Source: Acidobacteriota bacterium
GTDB lineage: Bacteria > Acidobacteriota > Terriglobia > Terriglobales > Acidobacteriaceae
Assembly (NCBI GenBank): GCA_021778815.1
Contig: JAJYBW010000030.1
Location: forward strand, 1-14,983
Length of the DNA: 14,983 nt
Direction: 5' to 3'
Shown: piece after piece, positions 6,685 to 13,308 of the stretch
Layout of the letters: each line of letters starts with the position of its first letter
Position numbering within the stretch: position 1 is the stretch's first letter
The notes under the pieces: generated by a model
What the model saw: the letters and a program-made list of their open reading frames with translations, nothing else
The model's database searches: none
Told to the model about the DNA's origin: nothing
Made by a program: the position numbers and the translations under genes

Positions 6685-8688
6685 TCAATCGGAGGCTTCC
6701 GTCGTGGCCGCGTCGGCCAGCCCATTAAACGGAAAAAACAGCATGAAGACGGTGCCGTTGTCGCACTTGCGCACCGAATTCTTTGGGTCGCCGGAAGCTG
6801 TCGCGTTGGCGTCGGTGCCGTTATTCTCCGCTACCGCAACTGCGGGCCGGCTGCGAACCCGCACCGTGCCCTGGTGCTTCGCGATGATCTCCGAGCTGAT
6901 CCACAATCCCAGTCCCGTGCCGGTAATTTCCTTGGTGGTGAAAAACGGCTCAAAAATGCGCTGGCGAACGGCCTCCGTCATCCCCGAGCCGGTGTCGGCA
7001 ATCGTGATCCGCACACCTGTCACTTCCGGTTGATACCATGCCTGCGAGGCGCGCACCGATAAGTAAATCTTTCCGCCATTCGGCATCGCATCCAGCGCAT
7101 TGCCGACAAAATTCGCAAACAGCTGCCGCATCTCTCCGCTGAAAGCGTACAGCTCCACACCGTCTCGGTATCGCCGAACGGTCTGCACTTTGGCGGCGTT
7201 CGACCGGCCATGGTGCAGGTCCAGCACGGAATCCAAAATCTCAGCCGGCTGAATCAGAGTCGGGCTGGAAGACTGCCGATAGAATCGAAGCGTCTGCTGC
7301 GTGATTTGCGAAACCCGCGCGATTTCCTCCTGCGCCATGTCGGTATAGTGTCTCGATTCTTCATCCAGCGGCTGCTGGTCCAGCAAATACAGCAAGTTCG
7401 TCACCGCTTCCAGCGGGTTGTTGATCTCGTGCGCAATCGATGCCGCCAGTTGCCCCGTCGCCGCCAGCTTTTCCGTTCGCCGCAACAATTCTTCTGACAG
7501 CTTTCTCTCCGTTGCATCGACGATCACTGCTCCCACCCAGCGTGAGCTTGAAGAACCAGGCAGCGGTTCCGCCACCCCCTCACCATCGCTTCTGAGCGCA
7601 ACCTCACGCGGGTCTGCCGGTCGGTCTCCTCCGGTCCGCACTGGATAGAGGCTGATGAACCAAATGCGCGGACTCGCCGGCGAAGTCGGCAATTCGCCGT
7701 GAATTTCCAGTTCGCGGATCGGCTCACCCGTGGCAAACACCTGCTCAATGGCTGCCGCCAACTGCGTGCCTACGGTGCCCGGAAAGACTTCCTGCACGGT
7801 TCGGCCCAGATGATGACTGATGGAGAGCTGGTCCATCTCCGCCAGAAACTGGTTCATGCGCACGTAGCGCATTTTTCGATCGAAGAACGCGAAGCCGATG
7901 GGGGCATTCGCCAGCATCGAGTCCAGCAGCGCCAACGTTTCATTCAACCCGGCTCGCTGTTCCTTCAGCGCTGCCACCATGGTGTTGAACGAGCGCGTTA
8001 ACTCCCCCGCTTCATTCAGCGATCGCGTCTTCAATGGGAATACGTCGCTGCGTTCCGGATCGCGAATCAGCAGCTTGGTGCCCCGCAGCAGTCCCCGTAA
8101 TGGACGCGTCACAGAACGCGCCAGCAACAGAGAGAACAGGGCATTGGCGCCAATCGCCAGGAGCGCAAAAAACCACGCGGAGCGCAGAAGGCTGGATAAA
8201 TCGACCTGGTCCTCCACAGTATCAGGGTAGACCCACGCCACCGCGACCGGCACGTTGTCGACTTCAATTCCCTCCGCCGCAACGATTCCGTGCCTTCCAT
8301 CGTTGAAGATGCTGGCCGTCATCAAGGGACGCAACTGCCGTCGCTCTGCATCCGAAAGCGGCGGGTAGCCCGGCTTGCCAGTCTGGTTGCTGTAGGCCAG
8401 CGTGTCGCCGGACAGGTCTGTAATGCGTGCGGCGCGGATCGACGGCGTCGCCACCATTCCGTCCAGAATCAACTGCAGGCTCTCCAGTTGTTCATCCTTC
8501 AATTCGGAGGCTGCGGTGGTCGCTAGGACATTCACCTGGTAGGTGAGCCGTTCCATGGTGCGGTGACGAAGACTGTTCCGCTGCTGGTGATAGACGTATC
8601 CAAACACGGCGGCGACCAGCAGGCACTGCAACAATGCCGTGCCCCAGATCAGCTGCCATCGAATACTGCGTGGGAAAAGCTGACGCAT
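6685..8688 (-). CDS. Membrane-bound sensor histidine kinase (HAMP-PAS-HisKA-HATPase)
   Basis: This is a 667-residue two-component sensor. A transmembrane helix at about 12-32 and another at about 168-190 enclose an extracytoplasmic sensing domain. HAMP follows at about 190-245 (SVTRPLRG), then PAS at about 250-395 (NAPIGFAFFDRKMRYVRMN). The dimerisation domain starts near 400, with phospho-accepting His420 in SIAHEINNP. The ATPase domain shows the N box at 526-534 (NFVGNALDA), DTGSGM at 565-570, FEPFFTTK at 579-586 and GTGLGL at 590-595, so it should be catalytically competent. Two low-complexity insertions are odd: about 351-384 late in PAS, and about 616-645 inside the ATPase domain. No response regulator is adjacent, so the partner is unknown. 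ATG 8688 has only a weak ribosome binding site. The gene lies 84 bases after the ypdA-like gene on the same strand. Confidence 0.92.
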   Translation of the reverse strand: MRQLFPRSIRWQLIWGTALLQCLLVAAVFGYVYHQQRNSLRHRTMERLTYQVNVLATTAASELKDEQLESLQLILDGMVATPSIRAARITDLSGDTLAYSNQTGKPGYPPLSDAERRQLRPLMTASIFNDGRHGIVAAEGIEVDNVPVAVAWVYPDTVEDQVDLSSLLRSAWFFALLAIGANALFSLLLARSVTRPLRGLLRGTKLLIRDPERSDVFPLKTRSLNEAGELTRSFNTMVAALKEQRAGLNETLALLDSMLANAPIGFAFFDRKMRYVRMNQFLAEMDQLSISHHLGRTVQEVFPGTVGTQLAAAIEQVFATGEPIRELEIHGELPTSPASPRIWFISLYPVRTGGDRPADPREVALRSDGEGVAEPLPGSSSSRWVGAVIVDATERKLSEELLRRTEKLAATGQLAASIAHEINNPLEAVTNLLYLLDQQPLDEESRHYTDMAQEEIARVSQITQQTLRFYRQSSSPTLIQPAEILDSVLDLHHGRSNAAKVQTVRRYRDGVELYAFSGEMRQLFANFVGNALDAMPNGGKIYLSVRASQAWYQPEVTGVRITIADTGSGMTEAVRQRIFEPFFTTKEITGTGLGLWISSEIIAKHQGTVRVRSRPAVAVAENNGTDANATASGDPKNSVRKCDNGTVFMLFFPFNGLADAATTEASD

Positions 8689-8772
8689 CTAGTCCGTTGA
8701 TTTCATTCTATTGGAGCAGGACTTCGATAGCGATGCCGCGATCCTTGCGCCGTCGATGGCACCAACAACGTT

Positions 8773-9786
8773 TTAGAAGCTTTTCGCCGTCGCGCGCAGC
8801 TTCTGGCGCAGTCCCGCGGCAATCTGTGCGCCGTGGAAGCGCCCATTTTCAATAAAGATTTCGTTGGTGCGCGCCCCGGCGACCACCACTCCCGCCAGGT
8901 AGATTCCGGGCACGTTGCTCTCCAGCGTGTGCGGATCGAACTCCGGTGTTCGGTCTTTCCCCGCCAGGCGAATGCCGAGGGCTTCCAGAAAGCTGAAGTC
9001 CGGGTGATATCCCGTCATCGCGAACACAAAATCGTTCTTCAGCGTGACCGGGCCATCCGGCGTGCGTAACCGCACGGAGTCGATCATGATTTCTTCCACC
9101 ACCGTCTCGAAATGTGCGTGGATTTCATCGTGCGCGATGCGGTTCTCAATGTCCGGCAGAATCCAGTACTTCACATGCTTGTGCATGGCCGCGCCACGAT
9201 GCACCAGCGTCACCCGCGCGCCGTGCCGCCATAAATCGAGCGCCGAAATCGCCGCGGAATTCTTGCCGCCAATTACCAGCACATCCTGATCGAAGTAGGG
9301 ATGCGGGTCTTGATAATAGTGAAAGACCTTGGGCAAATCTTCGCCGGGAATGTTGAGATAGTTGGCGCGATCGTAATATCCCGTGGCGATGATCAACGCG
9401 CGGGCCGTGTATTGGTACGGCCTTCCGGCGGCATCTGTGCAGTGTACGATGAAGCCGCCCGCTTTGCCTTCTACCCGATCCACATGCTGATACTGGTGCA
9501 GCTTCAGACGAAAATGCTGCGTCACCTTGCGGTAATATTCCAGCGCTTCCTGCCGATTCGGCTTCTGGTTCGGACTGCTGAAAGGAATGTTGCCGATCTC
9601 GAGCAGTTCCGGCGTGGTAAAGAAGGTCATGTTCGACGGGTAATGAAACAGCGAGTTGCACAGGCAGCCTTTGTCGACCAGCAGGGTATTGAATCCTGCA
9701 TTCTGCGCATCGATGGCGCACGCCAGCCCCGTCGGCCCCGCCCCAATCACTACTACATCCGCTGCTATCGCCGCTGCATCGCTCAT
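8773..9786 (-). CDS. YpdA-family FAD/NADPH-dependent disulfide reductase-like protein
   Basis: This is a cytoplasmic flavoprotein of about 337 residues, resembling YpdA, the bacillithiol disulfide reductase of Firmicutes. The FAD-binding Rossmann loop GAGPTGLACA is near residue 14-23. The YpdA-like segment PSNMTFFTTPELLEIGNIPF follows at about 50-70, then ATGYY, the second nucleotide-binding loop VIGGKNSAA at about 165-173, GYHPD, and the C-terminal AGV and FIENGRFHG. There is no CxxC redox pair, as expected for this family. The residue equal to S. aureus YpdA Cys14 is Thr here, so the assigned reaction is uncertain, and I give no symbol. A TTG at 9837 could start the frame 17 codons earlier, but the Arg-rich extension looks spurious; ATG 9786 gives the usual length. 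It probably leads the minus-strand run with the kinase gene. Confidence 0.87.
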   Translation of the reverse strand: MSDAAAIAADVVVIGAGPTGLACAIDAQNAGFNTLLVDKGCLCNSLFHYPSNMTFFTTPELLEIGNIPFSSPNQKPNRQEALEYYRKVTQHFRLKLHQYQHVDRVEGKAGGFIVHCTDAAGRPYQYTARALIIATGYYDRANYLNIPGEDLPKVFHYYQDPHPYFDQDVLVIGGKNSAAISALDLWRHGARVTLVHRGAAMHKHVKYWILPDIENRIAHDEIHAHFETVVEEIMIDSVRLRTPDGPVTLKNDFVFAMTGYHPDFSFLEALGIRLAGKDRTPEFDPHTLESNVPGIYLAGVVVAGARTNEIFIENGRFHGAQIAAGLRQKLRATAKSF

Positions 9787-9885
9787 ACTTCTATTTAAGC
9801 ATCTGCTTGGGCGGCGCCTTCTACGGCGAGCTTTCAACCTGGGACATAGGCCGCCACGAAAGGTTCTGGAGGGTGATTTGAGTCA

Positions 9886-9920
9886 CGGGTATTCTCTGTT
9901 AACCCATGTATAAATACCCG
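9886..9920. promoter_or_regulatory. Inverted repeat over the putative usp promoter
   Basis: CGGGTATT at 9886-9893 and AATACCCG at 9913-9920 form a perfect 8-bp inverted repeat with a 19-base spacer. A -10-like TATAAA lies at 9909-9914, partly inside the right arm. Centre-to-centre spacing of about 27 bases (roughly 2.6 helical turns) could suit a dimeric regulator, or the arms could form a leader hairpin. No good -35 is seen at 16-18 bases. Confidence 0.35.
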
Positions 9921-9934
9921 GGGAAGGCGGGTTT

Positions 9935-10337
9935 ATGAAAATTCTTCTCGCAATTGCCTGCGGGGACTGAAGTGCGTGTCTTGTCTGTTGCTCACGCGGC
10001 GCCCTATTTTCCAGACCCATGGTTAATGATGAGGGCGACTCATTTCGATTCGCTTAAAGATGAGCAGGAACGCGCTGCCCGAGATGTCGCTGCCGCGGCG
10101 GATGAGATTGCCAGGTGTGCACCAGACTTGAAAGTTACGACGCTGGTCCTCGAAGGCTCTCCCGAGAAAGTAATTGTCGAAGAGGCAGAGCGCTGGAAAA
10201 GCGATCTGATTTTCGTAGGATCACATGGCTATGGTCCCACGGAACGTTTCCTGCTTGGGGCAGTGGCTCAGGCAGTCGTGACCCACTCCCCCTGCTCCGT
10301 TGAAGTTGTGCGGTGCCACACGCCTGCGGCCGCGTGA
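9935..10337 (+). pseudogene. Universal stress protein gene, disrupted near its 5' end
   Basis: The remains are clearly UspA-family. ATG 9935 has a strong purine-rich site (GGGGAAGGCGGG) and opens with MKILLAI, the usual first strand, but the frame hits TGA at 9968-9970 after 11 codons. The rest of the domain continues from about 9957 in the +1-shifted frame: PAGTEVRVLSVAH, then EGSPEKVIVEEAERWKSDLIFVGSHG, ending near SPCSVEVVR. Roughly 18-19 residues, the nucleotide-binding start of the first helix, are missing between the two parts, so a deletion of a length not divisible by three best explains the break. The distal frame can be read from TTG 9954 (127 codons) or from a later ATG, but such a product would lack the first strand and helix. 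The nucleotide motif is GSHG-YGPTERFLL-GA, with Ala where Ser or Thr is usual. A sequencing or assembly error is the alternative. Confidence 0.72.
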
Positions 10338-10480
10338 CGATCGTCCGCCTCTTGGCCCCCGAAGAATTGTGACGGGGATGGCCGGTTGACCTGTCTTCGC
10401 TCTGGATCCTTCACTCCAGTCGCAGCGGCAACCCACGGCGACTTTTCGTTCAGAGGGACTCCCCTCCAATTGCAGCCGAT

Positions 10481-11995
10481 TTACTGCAGCACCGGAATCC
10501 CTGCGATTCTCGCCTGCCATTCCTTGGGTCCGGTCTCGTGGACAGACGTTCCTTTGCTATCCACTGCCACCGTCACCGGCATGTCCTTTACATCGAACTC
10601 GTAAATCGCTTCCATGCCTAAATCCGCAAATGCCAGCACGCGACTGCTTCGGATCGCCTTCGACACCAGATAAGCCGCGCCGCCCACTGCCATCAGGTAC
10701 ACGGCTTTGTGATCGCGGATCGCTTCGATCGCCGCCGGCCCGCGCTCCGCCTTGCCGACCATACCCAGCAAGCCCGTCTTCTCCAGCATCTGCCGCGTGA
10801 AACGGTCCATGCGCGTGGAGGTGGTCGGTCCTGCAGGCCCTACCACTTCATCTCGCACTGGATCTACCGGTCCCACGTAATAGATAAAGCGATCGCGGAA
10901 GTCTACCGGAAGCTTCTCGCCGGCATTCAGCATGTCGACCATGCGTTTGTGCGCTGCATCGCGCCCGGTCAGCAGCTTGCCGGTCAGCAGCAGCACCTCG
11001 CCCGGCTTCCACGCGGCCACTTCATCGCGCGTGACGGTATTCAAGTTCACGCGGCGCGCCTTCGAAACATCCTGGGTCAACTTCGGCCAGTGTTCCAACG
11101 ACGGAGTTTCCAGCGTCGCCGGTCCGCTGCCATCCAGCACAAAGTGCGCATGGCGCGTGGCCGCGCAATTTGGAATCATGGCCACCGGCAGGTTTGCGGC
11201 GTGCGTCGGATAATCCCGAATCTTCACATCCAGCACGGTCGTCAGTCCGCCCAGTCCCTGCGCGCCAATTCCCAACCTGTTCACCTTCTCGTAGATCTCG
11301 ATCCGCAACTCCTCCAGCCGGTTCTTCGGTCCACGTGCGATCAGCTCCTGCATGTCAATCGGATCCATCAACGACTCTTTCGCCAGCAACATTGCTTTTT
11401 CCGCTGTGCCGCCAACGCCGATCCCCAGCATTCCCGGCGGACACCATCCCGCGCCCATCGTAGGAACGGTATTCAACACCCAGCCCACAATCGAGTCGGT
11501 GGGATTGAGCATCACGAATTTCGATTTTGCCTCGCTGCCGCCGCCCTTGGCTGCGACCGTTACGTCCACGTTGCCGCCATGCACCATCGAAACGCTCACC
11601 ACCGCCGGCGTATTGTCTTTCGTGTTCTTGCGCGCTCCCGCCGGATCGGCCAGTATGGAAGCCCGCAGAATATTGTCCGGATTGAGGTAGGCGCGGCGCA
11701 CGCCCTCATTCACCATCTGCTCGACGGTCATGTCGGTGCGGTCCCATCGCGCATCCATCCCCACCTTCACAAACGCAGTCACGATGCCGGTGTCCTGGCA
11801 GATGGGGCGGTGCCCCTCGGCGCACATGCGGGAGTTGATCAAGATCTGCGCCATCGCGTCCTTGGCGGCGTGCGACTGCTCCAACTCGTACGCGCGCGCC
11901 AGGTTGGTGATGTAGTCGACCGGGTGGTAATAGGATATGTGCTGCAACGCGTCGGCGACGCTCTGAATAAAATCCTGCTGGCGAATGGTGGCCAT
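10481..11995 (-). CDS. fumA: Fumarate hydratase, class I (iron-sulfur)
   Basis: This cytoplasmic TCA-cycle enzyme interconverts fumarate and L-malate using a [4Fe-4S] cluster. The 504-residue protein carries both class I regions in one chain. The N-terminal alpha region has three candidate cluster cysteines in conserved settings: Cys66 in PICQDTG, Cys185 in GWCPPGM and Cys277 in IPNCAATRH. The C-terminal beta region has LLTGKLLTGRDAAHKR, YYVGPVDP, GPAGPTTSTRMD and VGGAAYL. I start at ATG 11995 (MATIRQQDF), with GAGGAAAA about 11 bases upstream; a TTG seven codons earlier is less likely. It is convergent with the broken usp gene and divergent from the SRPBCC gene. The symbol is by family; fumA and fumB cannot be told apart from sequence alone. 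Confidence 0.95.
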   Translation of the reverse strand: MATIRQQDFIQSVADALQHISYYHPVDYITNLARAYELEQSHAAKDAMAQILINSRMCAEGHRPICQDTGIVTAFVKVGMDARWDRTDMTVEQMVNEGVRRAYLNPDNILRASILADPAGARKNTKDNTPAVVSVSMVHGGNVDVTVAAKGGGSEAKSKFVMLNPTDSIVGWVLNTVPTMGAGWCPPGMLGIGVGGTAEKAMLLAKESLMDPIDMQELIARGPKNRLEELRIEIYEKVNRLGIGAQGLGGLTTVLDVKIRDYPTHAANLPVAMIPNCAATRHAHFVLDGSGPATLETPSLEHWPKLTQDVSKARRVNLNTVTRDEVAAWKPGEVLLLTGKLLTGRDAAHKRMVDMLNAGEKLPVDFRDRFIYYVGPVDPVRDEVVGPAGPTTSTRMDRFTRQMLEKTGLLGMVGKAERGPAAIEAIRDHKAVYLMAVGGAAYLVSKAIRSSRVLAFADLGMEAIYEFDVKDMPVTVAVDSKGTSVHETGPKEWQARIAGIPVLQ

Positions 11996-12104
11996 GATGA
12001 TTGGTCTTTTCCTCAAAGAAAGTCGAACATACTAGTTTAGACCGTCGTGGCCGCCGACCAATGTGGGCGCCATCACACAATTGACGCGAAGACGATGCGA
12101 TTTC

Positions 12105-12563
12105 ATGACAACCATCCACGCCGCCACGATCATTGAGGCACCTATAGAGTTGTGCTTCCACCTGTCCTTAAGCATCGATCTGGAGCTATCCTCCGCGCAG
12201 CGGTATGACATCCAGGCAATCGACGGAGTTACAAAGGGATCGATCGGACTCGGTCAACGGGTTACCTGGAAGGTAAAGCAGTTTGGGGTTTGGGTGACCC
12301 ATACGAGCGAGATCACTCGCCTAGAAGCGCCATTTTATTTTCAGGACGCTATGGTGAAGGGCATTTTCCGCTCATTTCGCCACGATCACTTCTTTCGCCG
12401 TTTGAGCCAAGATCGCACGGAGATGCTCGATGAGTTGACGTTTAGGTTTCCTGCCTATTTGCTGGGAGTGCTTACCGAGCGCCTGGTTGTCGGGCGACGG
12501 CTAACCAAATTTCTTGCAGCAAGAAACTCTCTCATTAAGCGCCAAGCTGAGGGGAGCGTCTAA
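12105..12563 (+). CDS. SRPBCC-fold (START/Bet v1-like) small protein
   Basis: The 152-residue product looks like a single SRPBCC ligand-binding domain. It opens with a strand pattern typical of the fold (TTIHAATIIEAPIELCFHLS), has a middle region ending in GLGQRVTWKVKQFG, and later RHDHFFRRL and an amphipathic C-terminal helix (LTERLVVGRRLTKFLAARN). Such proteins bind hydrophobic ligands or act as cyclase-like enzymes; nothing shows which applies here. I start at ATG 12105, where the conserved domain begins; a GTG at 12063 would add 14 unconserved residues. It is divergent from fumA, and its TAA (12561-12563) overlaps the opposite-strand stop of the nucleotidyltransferase gene (12560-12562), leaving no room for a terminator between them. 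Confidence 0.72.
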   Translation: MTTIHAATIIEAPIELCFHLSLSIDLELSSAQRYDIQAIDGVTKGSIGLGQRVTWKVKQFGVWVTHTSEITRLEAPFYFQDAMVKGIFRSFRHDHFFRRLSQDRTEMLDELTFRFPAYLLGVLTERLVVGRRLTKFLAARNSLIKRQAEGSV

Positions 12564-13039
12564 TCGCGGTCGCCCTCGGACTTGCTGTTCTGGGCTGCAC
12601 GGATTTCTTCCACGTCCGCGAGATCGCGCATCCGGCCCGCGGCAAGCTTGGAAGCGATCAGGTCGGCTCTGCCAATGAAGAATACGGTTAGGCCGTCCTT
12701 CTCATCGATCACTTCCTCGACTCGCCTGTCCCATGCCTCGTCGAAATCTACGCCATCGATGCCGGGAAGAAGATCGACTGCGACCGGGGGTTCTCCAAAG
12801 CGGATGAACTTTTTCGGGTCCGCAAGATCACTCTCGCTGATTCCGCCGAGCGGTGCACCAAATGCCGCCAGCGCCGCATACGTCGCGCGCGCGTTCGCCG
12901 GATCGGCCTTGATAAAAATATCCAGGTCTTTCGTTGCACGGGGCTGCGAGTGGAAAGAAACCGCATGGCCGCCGACAACGAGGTACTTAACCCCGTGAGC
13001 GTTGAAGGCAGACAATAGGTCCTTGAAGTCGTCGAACAT
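12560..13039 (-). CDS. Small nucleotidyltransferase-fold protein (AbiEii/DUF6036-like)
   Basis: This 159-residue protein has the minimal nucleotidyltransferase core: VVGGHAVSFHS at 21-31 (the GG helix), the metal-binding DLD at 38-40 in RATKDLDIFI, a probable third acidic residue at Asp89 in VAVDLLPG, and the later DLIASKLAAGRMRDLADVEEI pattern common in toxin-type and AbiEii-like nucleotidyltransferases. Relatives are often annotated only as nucleotidyltransferases or hypothetical proteins, and some members of the wider superfamily are toxins of toxin-antitoxin pairs. It overlaps the upstream 66-residue gene by 53 bases in another frame, so the two are almost surely co-expressed and translationally coupled. 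Whether the pair acts as a toxin-antitoxin system is not shown by the sequence. Confidence 0.8.
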   Translation of the reverse strand: MFDDFKDLLSAFNAHGVKYLVVGGHAVSFHSQPRATKDLDIFIKADPANARATYAALAAFGAPLGGISESDLADPKKFIRFGEPPVAVDLLPGIDGVDFDEAWDRRVEEVIDEKDGLTVFFIGRADLIASKLAAGRMRDLADVEEIRAAQNSKSEGDRD

Positions 13040-13187
13040 GGCGGCCTGGCTCTTTCATCGCGTAGGCGGAGAGGGTGAGTTCTTTCACAGCGCGCATACG
13101 CTCGTGGACCGGGCGACTCTGCCAGTATCTGTATTCGTCAGCCTTCATCTCCTCCAGGCTGGCGTAGATTCGCACCGTCTTGTCCAT
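12987..13187 (-). CDS. 66-residue partner of the nucleotidyltransferase
   Basis: This is a short, basic, helical protein (MDKTVRIYASLEEMKADEYR, then YWQSRPVHERMRAVKELTLS). From memory it resembles small proteins often found just upstream of this type of nucleotidyltransferase; I cannot check this here. The ATG at 13187 is preferred over a GTG five codons upstream. The ribosome binding site is weak. Its last 17 codons plus the stop (12987-13039) overlap the start of the nucleotidyltransferase gene in a different frame. It may be an antitoxin-like or structural partner; its function is unknown. No DNA-binding motif is obvious. Confidence 0.65.
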   Translation of the reverse strand: MDKTVRIYASLEEMKADEYRYWQSRPVHERMRAVKELTLSAYAMKEPGRHVRRLQGPIVCLQRSRG

Positions 13188-13297
13188 ACCCGTTTGTAGC
13201 ACTCACCGCGTCCGGTTTCAACGCCCTTATTGCCGCGAACTTCGATCGATACCCAACGGCAGGCAATCCGGTTGTAGGCTGAAGATAGGCGAATAGG

Positions 13298-13302
13298 AGC
13301 AA
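13298..13302 (+). promoter_or_regulatory. Approximate ribosome binding site of aspA
   Basis: AGGAGC lies just upstream of the ATG at 13309, at a normal 6-8 base gap, and fixes the start. The region between 13188 and this site must hold the aspA promoter; I see no convincing -35/-10 pair in it. Confidence 0.6.
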
Positions 13303-13308
13303 GAAATC

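Noticed and set aside
10418..10446. Possible terminator AGTCGC/GCGACT followed by TTTT between usp and fumA
   Set aside because: The stem is only 6 bp with a 14-base loop and the T-run is four; too weak to call, though it lies where a plus-strand terminator would be expected.
10709..12040. A 443-codon open frame on the plus strand opposite the fumarase gene
   Set aside because: Its His/Arg/Gln-rich translation is typical of antisense reading, and the fumarase on the other strand has all cluster cysteines and motifs.
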